Of a DNA stretch of 64,000 nt, positions 54,440 to 64,000 are shown in pieces (positions within the stretch are counted from its first letter, which is position 1; every line of letters starts with the position of its first letter). Source of the stretch: Maratus speciosus. Its lineage: Eukaryota; Arthropoda; Arachnida; Araneae; Salticidae. A program made the position numbers and the translations under genes. The notes beneath the pieces were generated by a model. That model was not told the origin of the DNA. It did no database searches and worked only from the letters and a program-made list of their open reading frames with translations. Location: NCBI GenBank assembly GCA_963932465.1, contig OZ010791.1, positions 154,735,915-154,799,914 on the forward strand, written 5' to 3'.

Positions 54440-55512
54440 GTGGAAAGTTTTATTTTTACTTTCTTCTATCTTTACAAGAAGAAAGCATTGGATTCTTGAA
54501 AATTTTCGACTTCCGGTTTTCGACGGATTTATACGTTTTAGAATGCCCAAAACACGATTTGATGGTTTTTAGAAAATGTCTGTCTGTCTGTCACTCTGTC
54601 ATTCTGTCACTCTGTGAGTCTGTATGTGACAAAAATTTTGTGGGCACTCTATCTCAAGAACTAATACACGGAATTTAACAAAACTTCATATTTAGTTAGA
54701 CCTTGATATAAACTGGACCTGATTAGTTTTTGGTGAAAATCGCCCAACAGGTGGCGCTGCTATGCGCCATTTTTTACGATTTCTGCAATAGCTATAGCTC
54801 AAGAACTACTGCACGGATTTCCATCAAACTTCAGATTAGGTTAGTCCAAGATATAGTTTGGTGCTGATTACTTTTTTGTGAAAATCGCCCGACAGGTGGC
54901 GCTGGTATGCTGCATTTTTCATGATTATCGCAATAGCTCTAACTCTAGAAAAAATGCACGAATTTTCATCAAACTTCAGATTCAGTTAGTCCCTGATATA
55001 AATTAGTGCTGTTTAATTTTTGGTGTAAATCGTCCAGCAGGTGGCGCTGCTGTGCTGCATTTTCACGATTTCCACAAGAGCTGTATCTCAAGAACTATTG
55101 AACGGATTTTCATCAAACTTCAGATTTAGTTAGTCCTTGACAGGAATTGACGTATAAATTAGTGCTGTTTAATTTTTGGTGTAAATCGCTCAACAGGTGG
55201 CGCTGCTATGCTGTATTTTTTGCTATTTCCTCAATAGCTGTATCTCAAGAACTAATGCTTGGATTTTCAGCAAACTTATTCAGATTCAGGTATACCTTGA
55301 CATCGTTTAGTGCTGTTTACTTTTGGTGTAAATCGCTCAACAGGTGGCGCTGCTATGCTACATTTTTTCAGAATTTCCGCTATAGCTTTATCTCAAGAAC
55401 TAATGCACGAATTTTCATCCAACTTCAAATTCAGATATACTTTGATATGAATTGGTGCTAAATCGTTGTCATTTCTTGTACTATTTAATTTATTTAATTG
55501 ACGTGATTCATA
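54440..55512 (+). repeat. Tandem repeat with CAGGTGGCGCT in every unit
   Basis: After a CTGT-rich stretch (54580-54632) come five tandem units of 145-156 bp. Each has CTCAAGAACTA, ATTTTCATC-AACTTCA and ATCG(C/T)-CAACAGGTGGCGCTGCTATG blocks. CAGGTGGCGCT occurs at 54748, 54893, 55038, 55194 and 55341, always in the same orientation. The units are related to those inside the hAT composite (46443, 46580, 48929). The 104-codon frame at 55147-55461 is repeat-derived. Confidence 0.8.
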
Positions 55513-56226
55513 TGGAAAGTGCGTATCTTTACCCCCACCTACTCTATATAAAAATCAATTATCAAAAGTTAAGAAACGGAACCTTTTCCTGTATCTTTCA
55601 GTATCACATTTTCTCAATTTTTTGACTTTTTATCATTGAGATTTACGATTTACAAAAAATCCTAACGTGATGGTTAAATATGAAGTTCATTTTTGGGTTC
55701 AGCGCTAAGAAATATGTAAAAATCATTTATCAAAAATTAAACAACACAACCATAGCAAGGTTGTGTAATTAGTGCAGCACAAACTTATTCAGATTCAGGT
55801 ATACCTTGATATCGTTTAGTACTGTTTACTTTTGGTGTAAATCGCTCAACAGGTGGCGCTGCTATGCTACATTTTTTCAGAATTTCCGCTGATAGCTTTA
55901 TCTCAAGAACTAATGCATGGATTTTCATCAACTGCAAATTCAGATATACTTTGATATGAATTGGTGCTAAATCGTTGTTATTTCTTGTACTATTTAAATG
56001 ATTTAATTGATGTGATTCATATAGAAGAAAGTTTTGTGATGGCCACAACATACTAGTTTATAAGTTAGTATTGTATAAAATATAATAGCTACTTAACTAT
56101 GAGCTAGTTAACTACATTTCCCTTTTTCTAGTTACTTTTTTTTAAATATAAAACGTAGGTATCTACCTACCTACTTTTAAAAATCGATATTCTTGTTTCA
56201 TAAAACGATTTTGTTTTAAGTCTTAA

Positions 56227-56511
56227 CCCTTAACTCCTGTTAACTGTCTTACAAACAGATGCTATATTCAGTTTTCATAGCTTAACTTTATAATTTTCAA
56301 TTTAACTATTGTTGTTAGTTTTATTTTGATTCGTTTGGAAACTTAGCTAAAGACTTCTAAATAAGGAGAATTTTTATTATAATAGGCCTTTACATAAAGT
56401 TTAGCTCAAAAAAAAGTATTTTATGATTCAGTCAACCTTTTTATTCATCCTACGACCAAAGAGCGCCGCTCACAGAATTTATGCAGCAATTTTTGTCGCA
56501 GTAGTTAGAGG
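56227..56511. mobile_element. TTAA-flanked MITE, relative of 52530-52827
   Basis: It starts CCCTTAACTCCTGTTAAC and ends GCAGTAGTTAGAGG, with TTAA at 56223-56226 and 56512-56515. Inner parts such as TTTATAATTTTCAATTTAAC and CTTTTTATTCATC resemble the 52530 element. Confidence 0.6.
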
Positions 56512-56685
56512 TTAACTGCTATTTGCGATCTCACAGACCGCTGTTTTTTCTTTTTTTTTCATGGTTAACTTACAATTTTCAGTTTAACTATAAATACTAG
56601 TGAAATTTACTAATGCTTTTGCATAACTCATTCGTTTTATTTGAAATGGGACAAAAACACACAGTAATGAGGCAAAAATACGTAC

Positions 56686-56745
56686 TGCGTATCTTTGCCC
56701 TACCACTGCGTACTTTTACCCCAACCAATGGGGCAAAGATACGCA
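56686..56745. repeat. Hairpin with 15-bp perfect arms
   Basis: TGCGTATCTTTGCCC (56686-56700) and its exact complement (56731-56745) enclose 30 bases that contain a further TGCGTACTTTTACCCC word. The same word family begins the direct repeats near 55521 and 56902. Confidence 0.7.
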
Positions 56746-57158
56746 GAGCAATGTTTTTTAAAAATTGCAATTTCTCACAGAATTATAATTTGACAGAATG
56801 TCGGTTGATGCACTTGCCTAAGGTTCTAATCTAACGTTTTAATCACTCATTACATAAGTTTAGACTAATGTGTGCGTTAAAAATCAAAATGTATGGAAAG
56901 TGCGTATCTTTACCCCACCTACTCTATATAAAAATCAATTATCAAAAGTTAAGAAACGGAACCTTTTCCTGTATCTTTCAGTATCACATTTTCTCAATTT
57001 TTTGACTTTTTATCATTGAAATTTACGATTTACAAAAAATCCTGACGTGATGGTTAAATATGAAGGTCATTTTCGGGTTCAGCGCTAAGAAATACGTAAA
57101 AATCATTTATCAAAAGTTAAACAACACAACCATAGCAAGGTTGTGTAATTAGTGCTGC

Positions 57159-57491
57159 GAGGTGTCCCGAATTACGTGGGATGTCCCAATTTTCAGGGGC
57201 ATGGAGACCTACCTATGCCGCGTCACCCCTAACCCATGAGGACTTTTAGTGTCCCGCTGCGCTTAACGCTAAAAGTCCCGATTTTTCCGGATGAACAATT
57301 TCTTTTAAATTTCTTTTAGTACCATGTTATTTCTTAATCTGCATCAAATAGAACTTAATGTAGTAAAACCTGTTAAAATAGAACCTATGAACAAAGGGAA
57401 TTTTTTTACAGCCTCTTCTTCTAAAGGAACACCTTGCAAATCTACCTGCTTAGAGATTGAGTAAACTTTCTTTAAATGGAACCTATTTGTA
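57159..57491. other. Non-coding stretch with small hairpin
   Basis: GACTTTTAGTG and CGCTAAAAGTC (about 57240-57276) form an imperfect hairpin. No gene. Confidence 0.4.
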
Positions 57492-59490
57492 CAGGGTGTC
57501 CGGTCTCAACGGTGTCCAATGGCTAATTCCTAAAGCGTTAGTCATAGATACATAGTTCCAATTAGAAAAATGTTTAAAATCAGGTAAATAAATATTTTAA
57601 ACGCAATTTAGGTCAATAAAAACATTTCTTAGAAAATTACGAAATTTAAATTTTTATACGTCCCCCGGTCCTATAAGTTATATTTAGTAAAATTTTCCTT
57701 TTACACTGATAAGTAATACACAAAAAGTCCCGTTATTCTACGATTAAAATTGACCGAGTAATAGCTGTTTAAAGTTGGAGCATATTTTTTGCTAAAAATA
57801 GGGAGTCATTCACAAATTTAGTCGAAATATAATTTCGTCAGATATATTAAAAAATGGTTGAGAGTAAAATTAACATTACAATATAAATTTGAAATCTTTT
57901 ATCATTCTGACATATTAATGCAAAATATACAATTTGTAATAAACATTTAAGAAGAAAGAAAAAAACAGAATTTGTAATAAACATTTAAGAAGAAAGAAAA
58001 AACAGAATTTGTGTTAAATAAAATGATGCTAAATTAACAGATCAATTCTTTACAAAATGATACGTATTAAAATATTATTAGATTACATTAGCCTGCAAAA
58101 GTCGCGTTATGTCATGTTTTTTAGCTTTTGATTATTGATTCTTATGTATTCTGTACCGCTGAATCTGAAATTGACCTTATTTTTAACCATCACATCACGA
58201 TTTTTCGAAAATTTCAAAGTTAAAAAGTTAAAAGTTAAAATTGAGACTCCTCCCTTATCTCATCGGACCACTCAGCTATTTAGCTGTAAGAATCTCAGAA
58301 TAAGCAAAAATGTAGAATAAAATAAAATAAAGTAAAACAAAATAAAATAAAACAAAAAAAGTTTTACATATGTTTTATAGTATGAGATTTTCGCTATATT
58401 TTAACTTATACATTTACGATTTGCAAAAAAAATTCTAACGTGATGGTTAAAAATGAAGGTCATTTTCAGATTATTCAGTGCTAAAAAGTACATAAAAATC
58501 AATTATCAAAAGTTAAAAAACACAACCATCTCCTCTACTTCATAGTATCCGTTTTTTGTTATTCTTTAAATTTGACAATTTATGATTTGCGAAATATCCT
58601 GACATGATGGTTAAAAATTAATGTAATTTTCGGATTCGGTGCTAAAAAATACACAAAAGTTAAAAAAAAACAACCATCGAAGTCTTGTATTATGTAATCT
58701 AAAACTTTTTCTTAAACTTCTTGGCGGTAATCTATCCGAAATTTTTTGTGTTATACTGTAAAATAAGTATAAATGGTAACCACCGAAAATCATAATAATA
58801 TTAGATTGTTATTGGATTTGCGCCAGTATGTAAAATGTAATCTCGATCGGATATTTAAAAGTTAGTTAAAGTTCGAGTACAAATTTTGAACTGGAAAAGC
58901 ATACATACGATCGTTGAAGCAACATAAAATCTTATAAAAATAACATAATTTTTGTTAAAAGAAATCATAAAAGAAACAGTCTCAAATCCTGACAAAATAA
59001 AACATATGTTATTTTAGCCAATCTGAAACTTAATAAATGTTAACTCAGTCGTAATACTTGTGCGATATTTTTCAAAGTGCAGATATACATGAAATAAGAT
59101 CTTCGAATACTTTAAGCACTTGATATGTGACCCCTCAAAGCCAAGTCAAACGCATTCGTTTTCAGAGCTGAAAAGTGGCATAAGTTATGCATTTTTAAAG
59201 CTTCATAACTCGCTCAGTTTTAGTGTTAGATGAATGGGACTTTTTTTGTCTTACTTGTCAGTGTAAAAGGACAATTTTACTAAATATAGCTTATAGGACC
59301 GGGGGACCGGATAAAAATTTAAATTTCGAAGAAATAAAAGTTTTTATTTTTAAGAAATGTTTTTATTGACCCAAATCGCTTTTTAAATATTTCTTTACCT
59401 GATTTAAAACATTTTTGTAATTGGAACTATATGTCTATGACTAACGGTTTAGGAATTAGCCATTGGACACCGTTGAGACCGGACACCCTG
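57492..59490. mobile_element. TIR element, CAGGGTGTCC family, copy 3
   Basis: The termini CAGGGTGTCCGGTCTCAACG and inverse are flanked by TA (57490-57491 and 59491-59492). It is co-linear with 8884-10807 across the interior, apart from a short tandem duplication (57935-58005) and an AAAATA-type tract (58316-58360). No transposase. Short frames shared with copy 1 (58611-58793 and 9912-10124) carry no domain and include stops in one copy. Confidence 0.85.
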
Positions 59491-59642
59491 TATAACGGAA
59501 TTTTGTTTTAAAATAAAAAATTTCATTCTCCCTGCGATAGAAATAATGCATAACTACACCTACTAAATTGGAATTTTGTTTCCGTCCTTGGCGATTTTGC
59601 TTTAAGAAGTTTTACTGTATAAGATTGTTGTGTTTATTTAGT

Positions 59643-62600
59643 ACTAGCAGACCCGCCCGGGGTTGCCCGGGGTTTGTAAATAGTAACCTTAAACAAAACT
59701 TAATTCTGTATGATTTTATATCTTTGGAAATTCTTTTAAATGAACCTAATTTCGGAGTCCCAATTGCCTTCCGCAGCGTCTAATGTGTTCCCATCAAACA
59801 TCTTTCCGAACGAACCTGTAATCTAGATCCCCACTACATATGGCAGCACTTACCGGAAGTGCCCGCATGTTACGGAGACAATCGAAAACCAAGTCAAGTG
59901 AGCCAAACCTTGTAGGAATCAAGCCCGCAGAATAAAAAAAAACAAAAAAAAAAACCCAGAATGCACCATTAATGTTAGAAAATGTTGGTAACTAAAGTCT
60001 AAGATAAAATTTCACAATACAGAAAGTAGCTGAATCTAAGTTGAAGGAAGCAAATCCCGTTGAAATTGGGCCCTTGAACCCGAGGAAATAATGCGCACCA
60101 AGCGGTGGAAGATGCTTCCTCACCTTGCAAATTTCATGAATTACTGTTAACATTAACACGATATTAAGTTGCTGCTGAAAAAGAGATTAATGTTCGAAAA
60201 AAGTGGTAGCTGAGGTATAAAGAAAGACCGGGCCTTGGGGTCCAGGGTCTTAACTGGAATGTAGTTGGGTATAAGAAAAATTTTTAGGGGTTTTAAAGTA
60301 GCTGGAAGACTCTAAAACTATGTTAAAGAAAATAGCAATAGAATACGACAGTTTGTAAAGAAGCTGCAACAAAGGCCCCAAAGATGATTAATATTCAAAA
60401 TTAGTAGTAGCTGAAGTCTGCAATTTTATTTTTGTCATTCATGTAGTAGCTGGACAACCTAAGAAGTTGTTACAAAGAAAAGTTCGTAAATCGGACCATT
60501 TTAAGGGAGATATAACAGGGTGCCCAAAAGGGCCCAACTGATAGTTGAGAGCATACATGAAAGCTAACATGAGAGCTAACATGAAAACATATTTAAATGT
60601 TTTAGTACTTAGTGTTTTAGATCTTCAATTAGTCAAAATTAATCATAGGGTACGAAATAATCATTAGAATAATATTTTAAAGAAATGCGCAAAAATGGGG
60701 TAAATGCTTAAAAAGAGGCCCTAGAGCCCCAATAAAACTCTGAGGGTGTTTGTCTAGGAGGAAGAGTCCAAGACTGAATTTTAAAATTATGCAATGAGAA
60801 GGTGAGAAAATTAGGGTGTAAAAAATGCATAGCACGCAAAATGTTCAAAGGGCCCCGGATCGGGCCCTACAGGACCCTAAGGTGCCCCAGGATTTTAATT
60901 GGAATATAGAAACTGGAGAATAACTAAATGGAAAAATGGTTAAAAAAATGAAGATCGGATTAAGTAAAGCCATTTATCTATAATTTATGGCAGCAAAAGC
61001 TTCAAGGGGCATTGTACCGGGCCCCAAGGGGGAAAGGACTTAAGTGACATGTAGTTTGGTATAAATACACTTTTTAGTAGTTTTTAATGTAATCTGAGGG
61101 CGCTAGAACGATGGTGAAGAAAACTGCAAGGAATTCGGATCCTTTTTAAAGAAGATGCAACAAGGGCCCCAAGAAGACGATTTATATTCAAAACTGGTGG
61201 TAGTTGAAGTCTGAAATATTTTTTTGTCGTTCATGTAATAGCTGGAGAACTTAAGATGTTATTAGAAAAAAAAAAGCTAGTGAATCGGACTATTTTTAAG
61301 GGAGTAATAATAGGGGTCCCAAAAGGGGCCAATTGATATTCAGAAAAGGCCCTAACATTAAAACATGTTACAACGTTTTAGTACTTACCGTTTTAGATCT
61401 TCGATTAGTCGAGATTAAGCATAGGGTATGAATTAATCATTAGAATATAATTTAAAAGAAATGTGCAAAAAATTGGGAAAATGCTTAAAAAAAGGGCCCT
61501 ATGGCCCCAATAAAAATATGTGAGTGTTGGTCTAAGGAGAAGAGTTCAAAACTCAACTTTAAAATTACGCACTGCGAAGGTGAGAAAATTAGGGTGTGAA
61601 AAACGCATGACACACAAAAAATTTAAGGGGCCCTGGACCCGACCGCCCACCTCCAACCGCCGACCGAGAATAATAATAAGCTCGACGTAGCAGTGGTTGG
61701 TCGGTAGTAGGGATGCACCGAATATTCGGTATCTATTCGGTATTCGGCCTATTCGGCCATGTTACCGAATATTCGGTTTGGCCGAATATCAAACTATTCA
61801 GCCTGCCGAATATTCGGTTTGGCCGAATATTTAAAAAAAACTTTTAAAACATATTTTTAAAAACCTTATACTACTCATACGTTTAACAGTCAACTTATAA
61901 AGATATTCAGAATAATTAGAAACAGAATCATATATTTAAATAAAAGAGAATGTTTTTACATTATTTATTTGCTGTTTGTTAAGTATTATTTAAGAAAATT
62001 AACAAATCACGAGGATTTTCATAGGAATTAATTATGTACAATTGCAAGTTCTTGAGCATTGTTCAGTAAATAATCTGTTTCTTGCTAAAATTTTAAGAAC
62101 AACGTTTACAATCTCTGAAAATGATCAGCCACTCCAGACACCGATCTAGGATGTATTTAAAAACTTCCTTGCTTAATCAAAGGGAGTAGAACAGTTATTC
62201 TTTCTGAGCTGCCACCATATAAAATTTGAATAAATTGTATTATTTATTTACTTTTACTTTAGTCTCTTCCTGACAAATAAATAATACATGATCCTGTACA
62301 ATTTTTCTTCCAATTTTTTCACAATTTCTCTAATGTTTGTTTTAGAATTTAAGAAAATTTTATTCATTTGTTTTAATTCACAGAAGAAGCCATGAAATTA
62401 AAAATTTTATTAATTAAAAAAGTTTTATAACTATCATCTTCTTAAATGACTCAAAGCAGATTTTTTTCAGCATAAAGTTTACTTGAAAAAAGCTCTTGAT
62501 TATCAAAATGAAAGTTTCTATTTTAAATATTATGCAAAACTGTTTTAAAATTGAACATTTTAATGCCTTTAAACTTTGAAATGTAAAATTATGCGACAAG

Positions 62601-63795
62601 CCGAATATTCGGTATTCGGCCGAATAGTTACTATTCGGCTGGCCTAATATTCGGTATTCGGCCTAGCAGTTACTATTCGGCTAGCCGAATATTCGGTATT
62701 CGGTTCGTCTTTAGGCCGAATATTCGGTATTCGGCATTCGGCCAAAATCACTATTCGATGCATCCCTACTCGGTAGCCTCAGGGCCCCTAGCACCCCCTT
62801 CCCTCTTTTCGGTGTCTTTAATTTGTGTAATTTCCCTTTTCAATTTGTCCGGTTTCAATTTTTGAAATTTTTTTTTTTCAATCTTGCTTTCGCTAGAGTG
62901 TCTTTTACTCTTGACGTGGCTGGGGGTCTACGAACCTTGCTTCCGCAAAAGAGTCGGAATAAGTGGAAGAATAAAGAGCTGCGAACGAAAAGGGGCCGCT
63001 TGCCGCGGCGTTTGAACCAATTTCCCTACGGGACCCTAGACGGGCCCATGGTTTTAACTGGAATGTAGAAACGGGAGAATAACTAAATGGAGAAAGTATC
63101 CCAAAAATGAAGATCGGATAAAATGGAAGCAATTTATTAACAATTTAGGGCACTAAAACTTCAAGGGGCCCTGTACCGGGCCCCTTGCAAGGATGCCAGG
63201 GTCTTAACTGAAATCTATTGATGGGGTAGAAACTGAATGGAGACTTCAACCCAAAAACGAAGAAGATCGGATAGAAAAGAAGCATTCCATTAACAATTTA
63301 GTGCACTAAATCTTCAAGGGGCCCTGTACTGGGCCCCTTGACAGGGTTCCAGGGTCTTAACTAAAATGTAGAAATGGGGAGAAACTAAAAGGAGAATTCA
63401 CCCCAAAAACGACGAAGATCGGATAGAAAAGAGGCATGTTATTAACAATTAAGTGCCCTAAAACTTCAAGGGACAATGTACCGGGCACTAGCAAGGGCGA
63501 CAGGGTCTTAACTGAAATGTAGAAATGGGGCAGAAACTGAATGGAGAATTCCCCCCAAAACGAAGAAGATCGGATAGAAAAGAGGCATGTTATTAACGTT
63601 TTAGTGCATAAAAACTTAAATCAAGTCCAGGGGTCCCGACCCTTAAAAAATTAAAAATCCGACCCTCAGGTGCATCAGAACCTGTCTTGGACTAATCACA
63701 CCTGAATTTTCAGACTTCTACGTGCGGTAGTTTTCGCTAGCCATCGCACACACACAGACAGACGCACAGACAAATTTGTTCTTTTATTAGTATAG
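59643..63795 (+). repeat. Complex higher-order tandem repeat element
   Basis: It is bounded by TACTAGCAGACCCGCCCGGG at the left and TTTTATTAGTATAGAC at the right, preceded by an ACAGACAG-type tract. Inside, units of about 150 bp (63162, 63315, 63466 and earlier diverged ones) carry GGGCCC-rich and AAGATCGGATAGAAAAGA words. A larger block of about 795 bp repeats at about 60236 and 61031. The hAT element at 61708-62768 interrupts it. The terminal words are reminiscent of widely scattered arthropod repeats, but I cannot assign a class. No gene; frames at 59568 and 62823-63132 have no domain. Confidence 0.65.
61708..62768. mobile_element. Non-autonomous hAT element (TAGGGATGCACCG family)
   Basis: The ends TAGGGATGCACCGAATATTC and inverse TCGATGCATCCCTA are flanked by GTCGGTAG and CTCGGTAG, an 8-bp duplication with one mismatch (61700-61707 and 62769-62776). 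Both subterminal regions are arrays of CCGAATATTCGGTATTCGG words, themselves palindromic. The core is AT-rich with no transposase. Confidence 0.82.
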
Positions 63796-64000
63796 ACAGA
63801 CAATAACACTTGCTAAAACGGAATCACAAGGGAAGGAGTAAAATTCCGTTTTAAACTGGCTTTTGTCTTAGCTAGTATAATTCTACGGTATTCCAACCAT
63901 AGGAACAATAAAATTTTTAAGAGTTTAAGAGCGTATTCAGTTATAGGCAGGTTCCATTTTCATAGGGTTTTCTGTAATTTTATGCCCGATTTAGAAGCCG
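63796..64000. other. AT-rich flank
   Basis: Nothing recognisable before the window ends. Confidence 0.4.

Larger units (their letters stand above)
55513..57158 (+). repeat. Composite of direct repeats around a TTAA MITE
   Basis: The segment 55513-55778 (starting near GTGCGTATCTTTACCCC and ending CCATAGCAAGGTTGTGTAAT) recurs at 56893-57158. The segment 55787-56022 repeats 55270-55512, including another CAGGTGGCGCT at 55850. Between them lie the MITE at 56227-56511 and a hairpin at 56686-56745. No coding sequence. Confidence 0.75.

Noticed and set aside
63162..63620. Possible CRISPR-like array
   Set aside because: The repeats are about 150 bp, imperfect and directly adjacent without spacers; the genome is eukaryotic.

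Overview
The window is strongly AT-rich eukaryotic DNA with no recognisable host protein-coding gene, rRNA or CRISPR array. It is transposon-on-transposon sequence of the kind found in large arthropod genomes. The mix of Tc1, mariner, pogo, piggyBac and hAT relics, tRNA-derived SINEs and gag-bearing LTR retrotransposons fits an arthropod, possibly a chelicerate such as a spider. That taxonomic guess is weak. The only two long open frames (719 and 920 codons) are Gag-like proteins of LTR retrotransposons. Nearly all other short frames are chance or repeat-derived.

Layout, 0-16.5 kb: a dispersed repeat appears in opposite orientation at 0.2-0.7 and 6.9-7.2 kb. A 685-bp foldback element with TTAA flanks lies at 1.7 kb. 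An LTR-like repeat with a TATA box and three U3-like tandem units is at 3.4-4.7 kb, with a related one-unit copy at 12.8-15 kb. That second copy was hit by a TA-flanked MITE, which was itself hit by a hAT element with a perfect 8-bp target duplication. A 1.9-kb TIR element (CAGGGTGTCC family) is at 8.9-10.8 kb and a near-palindromic 458-bp MITE at 16.0 kb.

16.8-36.1 kb: a complete LTR retrotransposon on the minus strand (16836-21530) encodes Gag plus protease but no reverse transcriptase or integrase. At 23-25 kb there are TTAA MITEs, one of them inside a mariner transposase pseudogene. At 25.1-27.2 kb a second CAGGGTGTCC element contains a hAT element and a small insertion with a 15-bp target duplication. 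At 28.95-36.10 kb a dead Tc1 element is split by a second LTR retrotransposon (29096-34685) with 720-bp LTRs that look almost identical and a 920-codon Gag frame ending in a scrap of RNase H. It too lacks polymerase and integrase.

36.9-44.8 kb: piggyBac-type ends and a piggyBac transposase C-terminus, tandem and inverted tRNA-like repeats, a SINE with a 12-bp target duplication, and a pogo transposase relic. 44.9-51.55 kb: a large hAT composite with a perfect 8-bp target duplication. Its interior is duplicated in tandem; one half carries a SINE (14-bp duplication), and another hAT sits in the right part. 51.6-57.2 kb: SINE fragments, TTAA MITEs, a 1.1-kb duplicate of the 27-28 kb region, and a tandem array in which each 145-156-bp unit carries a CTCF-like core motif. 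57.5-59.5 kb: a third CAGGGTGTCC element. 59.6-63.8 kb: a complex higher-order tandem repeat interrupted by a hAT element.

The most notable points are two young-looking gag-only LTR retrotransposons that must have moved with borrowed enzymes, a transposon-borne array of CTCF-like core motifs, and an unusually clear insertion history read from target-site duplications and paralogous empty sites.
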